From a bacterium (GTDB lineage: Bacteria > Gemmatimonadota > Gemmatimonadetes > Gemmatimonadales > Gemmatimonadaceae): a DNA stretch of 9,207 bases. The notes below the pieces were generated by a model. That model made no database searches, was not told the DNA's origin, and worked only from the letters and a program-made list of their open reading frames with translations. How positions within the stretch are numbered: position 1 is the stretch's first letter; each line of letters begins with the position of its first letter. Positions 1-6,257 of this stretch are shown here, piece by piece. The stretch spans positions 1 through 9,207 of the forward strand of contig JAJZRK010000131.1 in assembly GCA_021802745.1 (NCBI GenBank). The letters run 5' to 3'. The position numbers and the translations under genes were made by a program.

Positions 1-6
1 AGCGCG

Positions 7-669
7 TCACGCGGTGCGGGAGCGGGGTGGAGGCGCGGCGGCATGTACTGAAGTGTCGCGCCGTGCATGCCAGACGCGCCAGCCGAGCAGGAACGCGAAG
101 ATCGCGCTGTACAGGATCGGCTCGGCCACGTCGGCCTTCACCGACATCCACCAGTGGATGATCCCGAGGATGGGCACCAGGTACACGGCGCGGTGCAGCG
201 TCGCCCAGCGGCGCTTGAGGCGCGCGATGGCTGCCCGCGTGGACGTGAGCGCGAGCGGCAACATCACCAGCAGCGCCGTGAAGCCGACGATGATGTACGT
301 GCGCTTCGTCAGGTCCTTGGCCAGTTCGGCGCCGTCGAGCTGGATGTCGAGCAGCGCATACCACAGGAAGTGCGTGAGCCCATAGAAGAACGCCGCCAGT
401 CCGAACGTGCGGCGGTCCTTCTGCAGCCAGTTCCACCCAAGCGTGCGGCGCAGCGGCGTGACGGCAAGCGCGGCCACGAGATACTTGATCGTCCACTGCC
501 CGAGGAGGAGCTCCCCTTCCTTCACGGGATTCGACCCGAGCCACCGCGTGCCGAGCAGCACGTCGGAAACGAGGGCCGCGAGCACCGCCGGCCCGGGAAT
601 GAGCACCGCGATCCATACCGCCCACCTCCACCATCGCGGCCTCCCAATCCTCTTCACTCCTCCCTCCAC
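7..669 (-). CDS. msrQ: MsrQ, heme-binding membrane subunit of the MsrPQ methionine-sulfoxide reductase
   Basis: In the known system, this inner-membrane heme b protein passes electrons from the respiratory or flavin-reductase pool to periplasmic MsrP, which repairs oxidised methionines. The 220-aa product has about six hydrophobic segments (near residues 18-38, 58-74, 88-108, 124-144, 160-176 and 184-200). It carries family blocks TPLRR (71-75) and RRTFGLAAFFYGLTHF (86-101). Candidate heme-ligand histidines are H100, H159 and H172, at the spacing of the E. coli MsrQ ligands. It lies 42 bp downstream of msrP on the same strand, the usual gene order. The start is uncertain: the GTG at 669 and a second in-frame GTG at 657 both follow copies of the same purine-rich motif, and the second has GGAGG about 5 nt upstream. 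The tail beyond residue 205 is Ala/Pro/Arg-rich and looks disordered. Family assignment is secure; the exact N-terminus is not. Confidence 0.93.
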   Translation of the reverse strand: MEGGVKRIGRPRWWRWAVWIAVLIPGPAVLAALVSDVLLGTRWLGSNPVKEGELLLGQWTIKYLVAALAVTPLRRTLGWNWLQKDRRTFGLAAFFYGLTHFLWYALLDIQLDGAELAKDLTKRTYIIVGFTALLVMLPLALTSTRAAIARLKRRWATLHRAVYLVPILGIIHWWMSVKADVAEPILYSAIFAFLLGWRVWHARRDTSVHAAAPPPRSRTA

Positions 670-675
670 TCCTCC
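655..675 (-). repeat. Tandem GGAGGAGTG repeat giving two GTG start options for msrQ
   Basis: On the minus strand the 9-mer GGAGGAGTG occurs at 675-667 and again at 663-655. The copies begin 12 nt apart, so both terminal GTGs are in the msrQ frame. The first copy puts the Shine-Dalgarno-like GGAGGA directly against its GTG, which is too close for good initiation. The second GTG has a further GGAGG about 5 nt upstream, a workable spacing. This favours initiation at 657, with a product four residues shorter, but does not prove it. Confidence 0.6.
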
Positions 676-687
676 CCCCTCACCTCA

Positions 688-709
688 CCCCTGCCCCCCT
701 CCCCCTCCC
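688..709 (-). promoter_or_regulatory. Putative G-quadruplex motif in the msrP-msrQ spacer
   Basis: Read on the minus (coding) strand, this stretch has G-runs of 3, 5, 6 and 4 separated by loops of only 1, 1 and 2 nt, a textbook intramolecular quadruplex pattern. A fifth run of six G lies at 679-674, next to the msrQ start. The motif begins 3 nt after the msrP stop codon and lies in the inter-cistronic part of the expected msrP-msrQ transcript. It could form in RNA or DNA. A role in translation, mRNA stability or transcription of msrQ is inference. Confidence 0.55.
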
Positions 710-711
710 GC

Positions 712-1659
712 CTAGTAGTTCCGCCTCAAGTCCATCCCCGCATACAGCGAGGCCACCTGATCCGCATAGCCGTTGAACATCAGGGTGGGCCGCCGCAGGA
801 ACTCCCCGATGCGGCGCTCCTTCGCCTGGCTCCACCGCGGATGATCCACCGTCGGGTTCACGTTGCTGTAGAAGCCGTACTCGTTGGGCGCCGAGACATT
901 CCACGCCGTCGCCGGCTGCGTGTCGGTCAGCCGGATGCGCACGATGGACTTGATCCCCTTGAAGCCGTACTTCCACGGCACCACGAGCCGCAGCGGTGCG
1001 CCGTTCTGGTTGGGGAGGTCGCGGCCGTAGACGCCTGTGACGAGCAGGGCCAGCGGATGCATGGCCTCATCCAGGCGCAGCCCCTCGGCGTACGGCCAGC
1101 GCAGCACGGGATACCGCTGGCCCGGCATGCGCGCGGGATCGTAAAGCGTGGTGAACTCCACGAACTTGGCGCCGGGAGTCGGCTCCGCCCGTTTCAGCAC
1201 ATCCGCCAGCACGATGCCCCGCCACGGAATGACCATGGACCAGGCCTCGACGCAGCGATGCCGATAGATGCGGTCCTCCACGCGACTCGGCTTGAGGAAA
1301 TCCTCGAGCGCGTACGTGCCCGGCTTCTTCACGAGTCCTTCGACGCGCACCGACCACGGGCGCGGCTTGAAGTTGCGCGCCTGCTCGGCGGGGTCCGACT
1401 TGTCGGTGCCGAACTCGTAGAAGTTGTTGTAACTGGTCACGTCCTCCCACGGCGTCGGCTTGTCGTCGGGTTGCAGGCCGTACGGCGTGCCCAGCGCCTG
1501 CTGCCCTTCCGCAGGGCGAGGCAACAGCGCCGACGCGCCGGCAATGGCGCCGACCGTCAGTCCGGCGGCGGCCAGCCATTCGCGGCGGGTGAGATACAGC
1601 GACTCGGGGGTGATGTCCGAAGCACGCAGGTCCTTCGGCACGGCGGGGCGGATCAGCAT
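712..1659 (-). CDS. msrP: MsrP, periplasmic molybdopterin methionine-sulfoxide reductase catalytic subunit
   Basis: MsrP reduces methionine sulfoxide in oxidised envelope proteins, using a molybdopterin cofactor and electrons from MsrQ. The 315-aa product aligns by eye with E. coli MsrP (YedY) over its length. Recognisable blocks are [15 protein letters not shown] (76-90), [12 protein letters not shown] (135-146, with C136 the expected Mo-ligating cysteine), [35 protein letters not shown], and a C-terminal DHPRWSQA...[12 protein letters not shown] block. A Tat signal is present: TRREWL at 24-29, then a hydrophobic stretch to about residue 46. The second consensus position is Trp instead of the usual Phe, and no clean A-x-A cleavage site is visible. 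The N-terminal [13 protein letters not shown] context also matches the family and supports the ATG at 1659, although no clear Shine-Dalgarno precedes it. It is the first gene of the msrPQ pair and is transcribed away from the mscS-wzm-wzt group. Confidence 0.96.
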   Translation of the reverse strand: MLIRPAVPKDLRASDITPESLYLTRREWLAAAGLTVGAIAGASALLPRPAEGQQALGTPYGLQPDDKPTPWEDVTSYNNFYEFGTDKSDPAEQARNFKPRPWSVRVEGLVKKPGTYALEDFLKPSRVEDRIYRHRCVEAWSMVIPWRGIVLADVLKRAEPTPGAKFVEFTTLYDPARMPGQRYPVLRWPYAEGLRLDEAMHPLALLVTGVYGRDLPNQNGAPLRLVVPWKYGFKGIKSIVRIRLTDTQPATAWNVSAPNEYGFYSNVNPTVDHPRWSQAKERRIGEFLRRPTLMFNGYADQVASLYAGMDLRRNY

Positions 1660-1844
1660 GGCGTGGGGGGCTAGGTGTCAGCTGACGTACCGGCAGAACG
1701 GCGCCGCAGTTCCCTGGAATGGGCTGACGGGTCCGCACCGGGAGCGTAACTTCAGGCGATAGGCGGGGCAACCTCCCCCGTGCTGACCAACGCGAGCCCT
1801 TCGCCGAATGTTCGACCTCGCCGTCCCCGAGCCGCCGCTGCCCG
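1660..1844. promoter_or_regulatory. Divergent intergenic region between msrP and mscS
   Basis: This 185-bp spacer must hold the promoters for both msrPQ (minus) and the mscS-wzm-wzt operon (plus). I see no convincing sigma70 -35/-10 pair in either direction. It contains a perfect 10-bp palindrome GTCAGCTGAC at 1677-1686. The hexamer GCTGAC occurs at 1681, 1723 and 1782, with a fourth copy at 1854 just inside mscS. A repeated element between divergent genes could be an operator, but the set is small and was chosen after looking. Confidence 0.4.
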
Positions 1845-2948
1845 ATGCCGATCGCTGACACCACCGCACGCCTGACGCGCTTCACGGACGCCGCCGACCG
1901 CTTCATGACCGGCGATGCGTTCCTTGGCGGCACGCCGCAACAGTGGCTGCAGGCCGTGGCCGCCGCGGGCGTGGGCATGGCCGCGCTCTGGGTGTTGCGC
2001 GCCATCACGGAGCGTCGGCTGGCCCACATGGCCACGCAGACCGACACCGTCGCCGACGACTTCGCCATCGAGCTGGTCCGCGGCATCCGCACCTCGCTGT
2101 TCGTCTTCGTCGCGCTGGTCGGCATAGATGCCTTCATCACCTTCCCGCCGCCGGCGGATGAAGCGGTGCGGATCGTCAAGATCCTCGCCCTCGTCATCCA
2201 GGGGTTCGCCTGGACGAACGTCATCGTCACCTTCTGGCTGGGGCACTGGGCGCGCAGCAACCCGCGCCAGAGCGACCGGACCACCCTCGCGGCGCTCGGG
2301 TTCGGCGTGCGACTGGTGCTGTGGAGCCTCCTCCTCCTGCTCGCCCTGCAGAACTACGGCGTCAACATCACGACGCTCATCACGGGCCTCGGCGTCGGCG
2401 GCATCGCCATCGCGCTCGCCGTGCAGAACATCCTCGGCGACCTGTTCGCCGCGCTCTCCATCGTGCTCGACAAGCCGTTCACCGTCGGTGACTTCGTCGT
2501 GGTGGACCAGTTCGAGGGCACCGTGGAGAAGGTCGGCCTCAAGACCACGCGCATGCGAAGCATCGCCGGCGAACAGGTGGTCTTCTCCAACGCCGACCTG
2601 CTCAGGAGCCGCATCAGGAACTATGCGGGAATCGCCGGACGCCGGTTCCTGGTGCAGAGCACCGTGGCCCTCGGCGTGGACGCGGCGCGGCTCTCCAGCG
2701 TCCCCGACGTCTTTCGACAGGCCATCGAGGGGCAGCCGTACGTCACGTTTCAGCGGTCCCACCTGGTAGGCACCACGCTCGCGGGGCATGAGTTCGAGAC
2801 GGCCTTCGTCGTCGAGCACCCCGACTACCTCGTCGCCATGGACGCCCGACAGGCCATCCTGCTGCGCGTCTACTCCGCGCTCGAGCGCGAAGGCATCGCC
2901 CTGTCGTCCGGGCCAGCCGCCGTCACGATGCGGCGGGGCACGGCATGA
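1845..2948 (+). CDS. MscS-family mechanosensitive ion channel protein
   Basis: Proteins of this family open under membrane tension and release ions and solutes during osmotic downshock; some relatives have other gating or signalling roles. The 367-aa product has hydrophobic segments near residues 33-53, 83-100, 108-132 and 147-170. The pore-lining TM3 region runs from about 173 to 205, with its Gly/Ala-rich GLGVGGIAIALAVQNILGD stretch (181-199). The beta domain follows (DKPFTVGDFVVV, 209-220; EGTVEKVGLKTTRMRSIAGE, 224-243; VVFSNADLL, 245-253), then an alpha/beta C-terminal domain. With four to five membrane segments it is longer than the three-helix E. coli MscS and resembles YbdG/YnaI-sized members. 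No Shine-Dalgarno precedes the ATG at 1845, so the start is provisional. Its TGA overlaps the ATG of the next gene (ATGA, 2945-2948), making translational coupling to the polysaccharide exporter likely. Family certain; exact type and gene symbol not assignable. Confidence 0.93.
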   Translation: MPIADTTARLTRFTDAADRFMTGDAFLGGTPQQWLQAVAAAGVGMAALWVLRAITERRLAHMATQTDTVADDFAIELVRGIRTSLFVFVALVGIDAFITFPPPADEAVRIVKILALVIQGFAWTNVIVTFWLGHWARSNPRQSDRTTLAALGFGVRLVLWSLLLLLALQNYGVNITTLITGLGVGGIAIALAVQNILGDLFAALSIVLDKPFTVGDFVVVDQFEGTVEKVGLKTTRMRSIAGEQVVFSNADLLRSRIRNYAGIAGRRFLVQSTVALGVDAARLSSVPDVFRQAIEGQPYVTFQRSHLVGTTLAGHEFETAFVVEHPDYLVAMDARQAILLRVYSALEREGIALSSGPAAVTMRRGTA

Positions 2949-3772
2949 ACGACGTGCAGGTGGTCCGCATCGGCGCGGGGGAATCGTCGCCCTTCCGCAC
3001 CGTGCGCGAGATCTGGCACTACCGCGACCTCTTCCAGGCGCTGGGCACGCGCGACCTGCGCCTGCGCTACCGCCAGACGTTTCTCGGCATTGCGTGGGTC
3101 GTGCTGCAGCCGCTCGCCGCCGCCGGCATCTTCGCCTTCGTCTTCGGCAGCATCGCCCACGTGCCCACCGACGGGCAGCCGTACATGCTGTTCGCGCTCG
3201 CCGCGCTCGCCGGGTGGAATTTCTTCTCCGCCGTGCTCACGCGCGCCAGCACCTCGCTCATCCAGAACCCGCAGCTCGTCACGCGCGTCTATTTCCCGCG
3301 CCTCATCCTCCCGCTGGCGGTGGTGCCCGCCGCGCTGGTGGACCTGCTGGTGACGGTCGCCGCCTTTGCCGTCATCGCGCTGGCGCAGGGGCATGGGTTC
3401 GACGCCCGGCTGATCGGGCTCCCTGTCGCCGTCCTGCTGCTCGCCGCGCTCGCCCTGGGCGCCGGGTTCGCCGCGGCAGCGCTCGCGGTGCGCTACCGCG
3501 ACGTCCAGTATCTCATCCCGGTCGCGATCCAGCTCGCCTTGTACGCGAGTCCCGTGGCGTACTCGTCGTCCGCGGTGCCCGAGCGGTGGCAGACGCTCTA
3601 TTACGCCAACCCGCTGGCCGCGCCGCTCGAGCTGCTGCGCTGGTCGCTCCTCGGCACGCCGGCCCCGGCCTGGCGCGAACTGTGGTACAGCACCGCCGCT
3701 GCTGCGGTGCTCGTGCTCGTCGGAGCCGCGGTCTTCCGCGGCATCGAACGGAGCTTCGCCGATGAGATCTGA
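2945..3772 (+). CDS. wzm: Wzm-like ABC-2 permease for polysaccharide export
   Basis: This is the predicted transmembrane half of an ABC transporter that moves an undecaprenyl-linked polysaccharide (O-antigen, capsule or teichoic-acid type) across the inner membrane. The 275-aa length is typical. The N-terminus has the amphipathic family block WHYRDLFQALGTRDLRLRYR (24-43) leading into QTFLGIAWVVLQPL (44-57). Later family signatures are QNPQLVTRVYFPRLILPL (107-124), RYRDVQYLIPV (183-193) and YYANPLAAPLELLRW (219-233). About six membrane segments are visible, near 49-70, 80-98, 119-146, 156-181, 188-206 and 249-265. It starts in the ATGA overlap with the mscS-type gene, without its own Shine-Dalgarno, and overlaps the ATPase gene downstream by 11 bp, so all three are probably co-translated. 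Specific substrate unknown. Confidence 0.92.
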   Translation: MNDVQVVRIGAGESSPFRTVREIWHYRDLFQALGTRDLRLRYRQTFLGIAWVVLQPLAAAGIFAFVFGSIAHVPTDGQPYMLFALAALAGWNFFSAVLTRASTSLIQNPQLVTRVYFPRLILPLAVVPAALVDLLVTVAAFAVIALAQGHGFDARLIGLPVAVLLLAALALGAGFAAAALAVRYRDVQYLIPVAIQLALYASPVAYSSSAVPERWQTLYYANPLAAPLELLRWSLLGTPAPAWRELWYSTAAAAVLVLVGAAVFRGIERSFADEI

Positions 3773-4997
3773 CGCGCTCGCCATCCAGGCCGAGGGCCTC
3801 GGCAAGGCGTATCGCATCGGCACGGGGCCGCGCGCCACGACGCTCGCCGAGCGCCTCGTTGCGACCGTGCGCCATCCATTCGCAAGCGGCGCAGGAGAGC
3901 GGTTCTGGGCGCTGCAGGATGCGACGTTCGAGATTCCGCGCGGGCAGGCGGTCGGCATCATCGGGCGCAACGGCGCCGGCAAGAGCACCATGCTCAAGCT
4001 CCTGAGCCGCATCACGACGCCAACGGCCGGATGGGCGGAACTGCGCGGCCGCGTCGGCTCGCTCATCGAGGTCGGCACCGGCTTTCACCCGGAACTCACT
4101 GGCCGCGAGAACATCTTCCTGAACGGCGCGATCCTCGGCATGCGCCGGCGCGAGGTGGCCCAGCGCTTCGACCAGATTGTGGACTTCGCCGGCATCGAGC
4201 GCTTCATGGACACGCCGGTGAAGCGCTACAGCAGCGGCATGTACATGCGCCTGGCGTTTGCGGTCTCCGCGCACCTCGACGCGGAAATCCTGGTGGTGGA
4301 CGAGGTGCTCGCCGTCGGCGACCAGGAATTTCAGCGCAAGTGCCTCGGCAAGATGGGCGAGGTGGCCGGCGCCGGGCGCACGGTCCTGTTCGTGAGCCAC
4401 GCGCTGCAGGCCGTCTCCACGCTCACCACGCGCACCCTCGTGCTCGAGCGCGGGCGCATCGCCTTCGACGGGCCCACGATGGACGGCCTCGCGTTCTATC
4501 GCGCCCTGCAGGCCGAGGGGTCGGGCTCGCCGCACGCCTATCGCGCGCCGGCGGGGCGCAGCGGCGTGCATCTCGTGGATGGCCGGGTGAAGACGTCCGT
4601 CAGCGATGGCGTGCACCGGCACGGCGACCCGTTCGCGCTCGAGTTCACGCTCGATGTCCCCGTGCCCGTGTCGCAGCTCTGCTTCTCGGTGCACGTGGTG
4701 GACGAGACCGACCGCAACATCAACCACTTCTGGATCTACGGCGACGGGCCGTCGTTCCGGAACGCCACCGGCCGCTTCACCGTGCGCATAGACGTGCCGG
4801 AGTACCGCGCGGCCATGGGACGCTACTCGCTGACCGTCTGGGTGACCGATCGGGCCACCCACACCATCTACGAGCACCTCAACGGCCTGTGCCCGTTCGA
4901 GGTGACCATGGAAGGCATCGCGCGGCCGGACTACGACTGGAGCCCCGAGCACATGGTGTACGCCGAGGACTATACCTACGGCGTGACCCACGCGTAG
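3762..4997 (+). CDS. wzt: Wzt-like polysaccharide ABC transporter ATPase with C-terminal substrate-recognition domain
   Basis: This ATP-hydrolysing half partners the adjacent permease. Residues 1 to about 248 form the nucleotide-binding domain: Walker A GRNGAGKST (68-76), signature YSSGM (156-160), Walker B EILVVDE (175-181) and H-loop His213 in LFVSH. The EVGTGFHPELTGRENIFLNG block (103-122) is characteristic of the polysaccharide/teichoic-acid export subfamily. After a linker, residues from about 265 to 411 form an extra beta-rich domain resembling Wzt_C. In E. coli O9a and Klebsiella O12 systems that domain binds the terminal modification of the finished chain and selects it for export. 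The presence of this domain suggests a chain with a capped non-reducing end; the cap enzyme is not in the window. GGAG at 3750-3753, 8 nt upstream, supports the ATG at 3762, which lies inside the permease gene. Confidence 0.93.
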   Translation: MRSDALAIQAEGLGKAYRIGTGPRATTLAERLVATVRHPFASGAGERFWALQDATFEIPRGQAVGIIGRNGAGKSTMLKLLSRITTPTAGWAELRGRVGSLIEVGTGFHPELTGRENIFLNGAILGMRRREVAQRFDQIVDFAGIERFMDTPVKRYSSGMYMRLAFAVSAHLDAEILVVDEVLAVGDQEFQRKCLGKMGEVAGAGRTVLFVSHALQAVSTLTTRTLVLERGRIAFDGPTMDGLAFYRALQAEGSGSPHAYRAPAGRSGVHLVDGRVKTSVSDGVHRHGDPFALEFTLDVPVPVSQLCFSVHVVDETDRNINHFWIYGDGPSFRNATGRFTVRIDVPEYRAAMGRYSLTVWVTDRATHTIYEHLNGLCPFEVTMEGIARPDYDWSPEHMVYAEDYTYGVTHA

Positions 4998-5186
4998 CGT
5001 CCGGCGGTTCGGCGCTGCACGGAAGCTGGACGGGCTCGCACGGAGCCTCGACCCGGCCCGGCACCGAAGACCGGCGCTCGACGATCGCTGCCGTTCGGAC
5101 GCCGCGTTTGCCCGCCCGCGCGGCGAATGGCATCTTGGAACTGACCGGAACGGCGACGACGACCGCTTCCCACTCCTGAGGTCCCC

Positions 5187-5624
5187 ATGGCCGGCAAAGT
5201 CCAGACCTACAAGAACCACACTCGCTTCGATGTGTTGTATCACTTCATCGCGAGCCCCATCGCACTGCTCAATCTCATCATCCAGGTGCGCCACGCCTAC
5301 TACTACAGCACGCGCTACACGATCTGGAACGCCGTCTTCGCGTTCGGGATTCTTGCGCTCGTCCTGTCGGCACGGGTCATGGCGGTCACGGTGCAGGACC
5401 GCCTGATCCGGCTGGAGATGCGCCTGCGCCTGCGCGAGCTGCTGCCCGCCGCGATGCACGCGGACATCGCGAAGCTGACCGTGAAGCAGCTGGTTGGCCT
5501 GCGCTTTGCCAGCGACGCGGAGCTCCCCGAGCTGGTCCAGCGCGTGCTGAAGGGCGAACTGGTCGAGCAGAAGGCCATCAAGCTCGCCGTCAAGGACTGG
5601 CAGGCCGACTGGCAGCGCGCGTAG
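5187..5624 (+). CDS. DUF6526-family small membrane protein
   Basis: The 145-aa product has two predicted membrane helices (about residues 14-34 and 46-66) and a charged cytoplasmic-type C-terminal half. The opening YKNHTRFDVLYHF, the post-helix block QDRLIRLEMRLRLRELLP (70-87), LVGLRFASDAELPELVQ (102-118) and the terminal KDWQADW match my memory of the DUF6526 family, found in several environmental phyla. No biochemical function is known to me. The arginine-rich helix after TM2 may lie on the membrane surface or mediate oligomerisation; that is inference. GAGGT at 5178-5182 sits 4 nt before the ATG and supports this start. A 189-bp gap from wzt suggests separate transcription. It converges with the next gene, leaving only 4 bp between the stop codons. 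Confidence 0.85.
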   Translation: MAGKVQTYKNHTRFDVLYHFIASPIALLNLIIQVRHAYYYSTRYTIWNAVFAFGILALVLSARVMAVTVQDRLIRLEMRLRLRELLPAAMHADIAKLTVKQLVGLRFASDAELPELVQRVLKGELVEQKAIKLAVKDWQADWQRA

Positions 5625-5636
5625 CCCGCTAGCGGG
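5625..5636. repeat. 12-bp perfect palindrome CCCGCTAGCGGG at convergent gene ends
   Basis: The palindrome begins one base after the TAG of the DUF6526 gene and includes the TAG of the oppositely oriented 165-aa gene (complement of 5629-5631). As RNA it can form only a 4-bp stem with a CTAG tetraloop, plus one flanking G-U pair, and no T-tract follows on either strand. It is placed like a bidirectional terminator but is too weak to call one with confidence. Confidence 0.35.
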
Positions 5637-6126
5637 TCGCGAGGAGAGCGGCGTGCCAGCTGTCGCCGGCGCGCCGCTCGAAGCCCGTGCGATACGTCGC
5701 GGCGTCGGTGATCGAGAGGTCCATGACCGGCGTGTCCGGCCGCACGTGACCGCCGCGCGCGAGCATCGAAAAGTCGTCGCGCGAGACGGCGTGCACGAAG
5801 CCGGCGTCGTCGCGGTAGTACACGAGCGCGTTGTCGAGCAGGGTCGTGCCAATCCCTCCCTCGATCGTCTTCAGAGCGCGGTAGAGTCCGTCAATGGAGC
5901 ACCCCGAGGCGCCCTCGCGCGACGTGTCCACGCCAATGGCGAGAAAGCGCCCGTCGCGCCAGTCGCGGGCGGCATAGAGCGGCTGGCCGTGCGCCTGCCA
6001 CGTCTTGAGAAACCGGTCCACCGTGGCGAGCACGCGCTGCTCGTCCACGTCGTCAATGGGCGCCGCCGCGCCGAAGAGCCAGACGCGGGCGGCAGGCGGC
6101 AGGTCGGAGAATGCGATGACGGGCAT
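5629..6126 (-). CDS. Conserved protein of unknown function (GCSID-motif family, often labelled 'ABC transporter ATPase')
   Basis: The 165-aa product resembles, from memory, a roughly 150-170-aa cytoplasmic family common in Bacteroidota. Shared features are a RVWLF-type N-terminal strand (14-18), FLKTWQAHG (39-47), FLAIGVD (61-67), the central GASGCSID (72-79, Cys76 and Asp79) and a C-terminal SWHAALL (156-162). Public records often call this family 'ABC transporter ATPase', but no Walker A, signature or Walker B motif is present, so that label is not supported. The conserved Cys, Asp and His could be structural or catalytic; unknown. The reading frame stays open upstream to a GTG or CTG region near 6210, but the ATG at 6126 is preferred: it has GAGG 8 nt upstream and places the family's N-terminal block right after it. 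No signal peptide or membrane helix is seen. Confidence 0.8.
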   Translation of the reverse strand: MPVIAFSDLPPAARVWLFGAAAPIDDVDEQRVLATVDRFLKTWQAHGQPLYAARDWRDGRFLAIGVDTSREGASGCSIDGLYRALKTIEGGIGTTLLDNALVYYRDDAGFVHAVSRDDFSMLARGGHVRPDTPVMDLSITDAATYRTGFERRAGDSWHAALLATR

Positions 6127-6257
6127 CAGGGGGTCCTCAGTCGAAGCGAGATCATCACGCCGGTGAAGCTTAATCAGGCCTTCCTCGCCACCACAGCGGC
6201 CGCGTGGCATCTTCTGCGAACGTCACAGCTGCCTGGCACCCCATCCTCCACGACGCG
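6127..6257. promoter_or_regulatory. Divergent intergenic region with RBS for the 165-aa gene
   Basis: This spacer separates the divergent starts of the 165-aa gene (minus, ATG at 6126) and the GT-C glycosyltransferase (plus, ATG at 6258). On the minus strand GAGG (complement of 6135-6138) sits 8 nt from the ATG and decides that start. The only AT-rich patch, around 6166-6177, could contribute to a promoter, but I see no clear -35/-10 pair. An in-frame GTG at 6204 is an alternative start for the plus-strand gene. Confidence 0.35.

Noticed and set aside
67..1674. 535-codon open frame on the plus strand opposite msrP and msrQ
   Set aside because: It is antisense to two proteins that match known families end to end; its product is Arg/Pro/His-rich and featureless, as expected from an opposite-strand frame in high-GC coding DNA.
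1808..1858. 16-codon ORF (ATG at 1808, TGA overlapping the mscS start) as a possible leader peptide
   Set aside because: No Shine-Dalgarno, no regulatory residue pattern and no attenuator-like hairpins; ORFs this short are expected by chance.
2870..4078. 402-codon minus-strand frame opposite wzm and wzt
   Set aside because: Antisense to two well-recognised ABC transporter genes; low-complexity charged product.
5100..5125. Inverted repeat CGCCGCG/CGCGGCG (7-bp stem, 12-nt loop) downstream of wzt as a terminator
   Set aside because: No T-tract follows, the loop is long, and such GC repeats are common by chance at this base composition. The remaining 4998-5186 spacer shows no gene or RNA I can support.
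3513..5852. 779-codon open frame on the minus strand opposite wzm, wzt and the DUF6526 gene
   Set aside because: It crosses several real genes and intergenic DNA; only its first part coincides with the true 165-aa gene region, in another frame. Composition is typical of a GC-rich shadow frame.
6190..6205. GCCAC...GTGGC inverted repeat near the GT-C upstream region as an operator
   Set aside because: Only five base pairs with a long, itself GC-rich spacer; not distinguishable from chance.
6127..6210. 28-codon N-terminal extension of the 165-aa protein
   Set aside because: The extension (with RGRCGGEEGLIK-like composition) has no family resemblance, and the ATG at 6126 has a well-placed GAGG.
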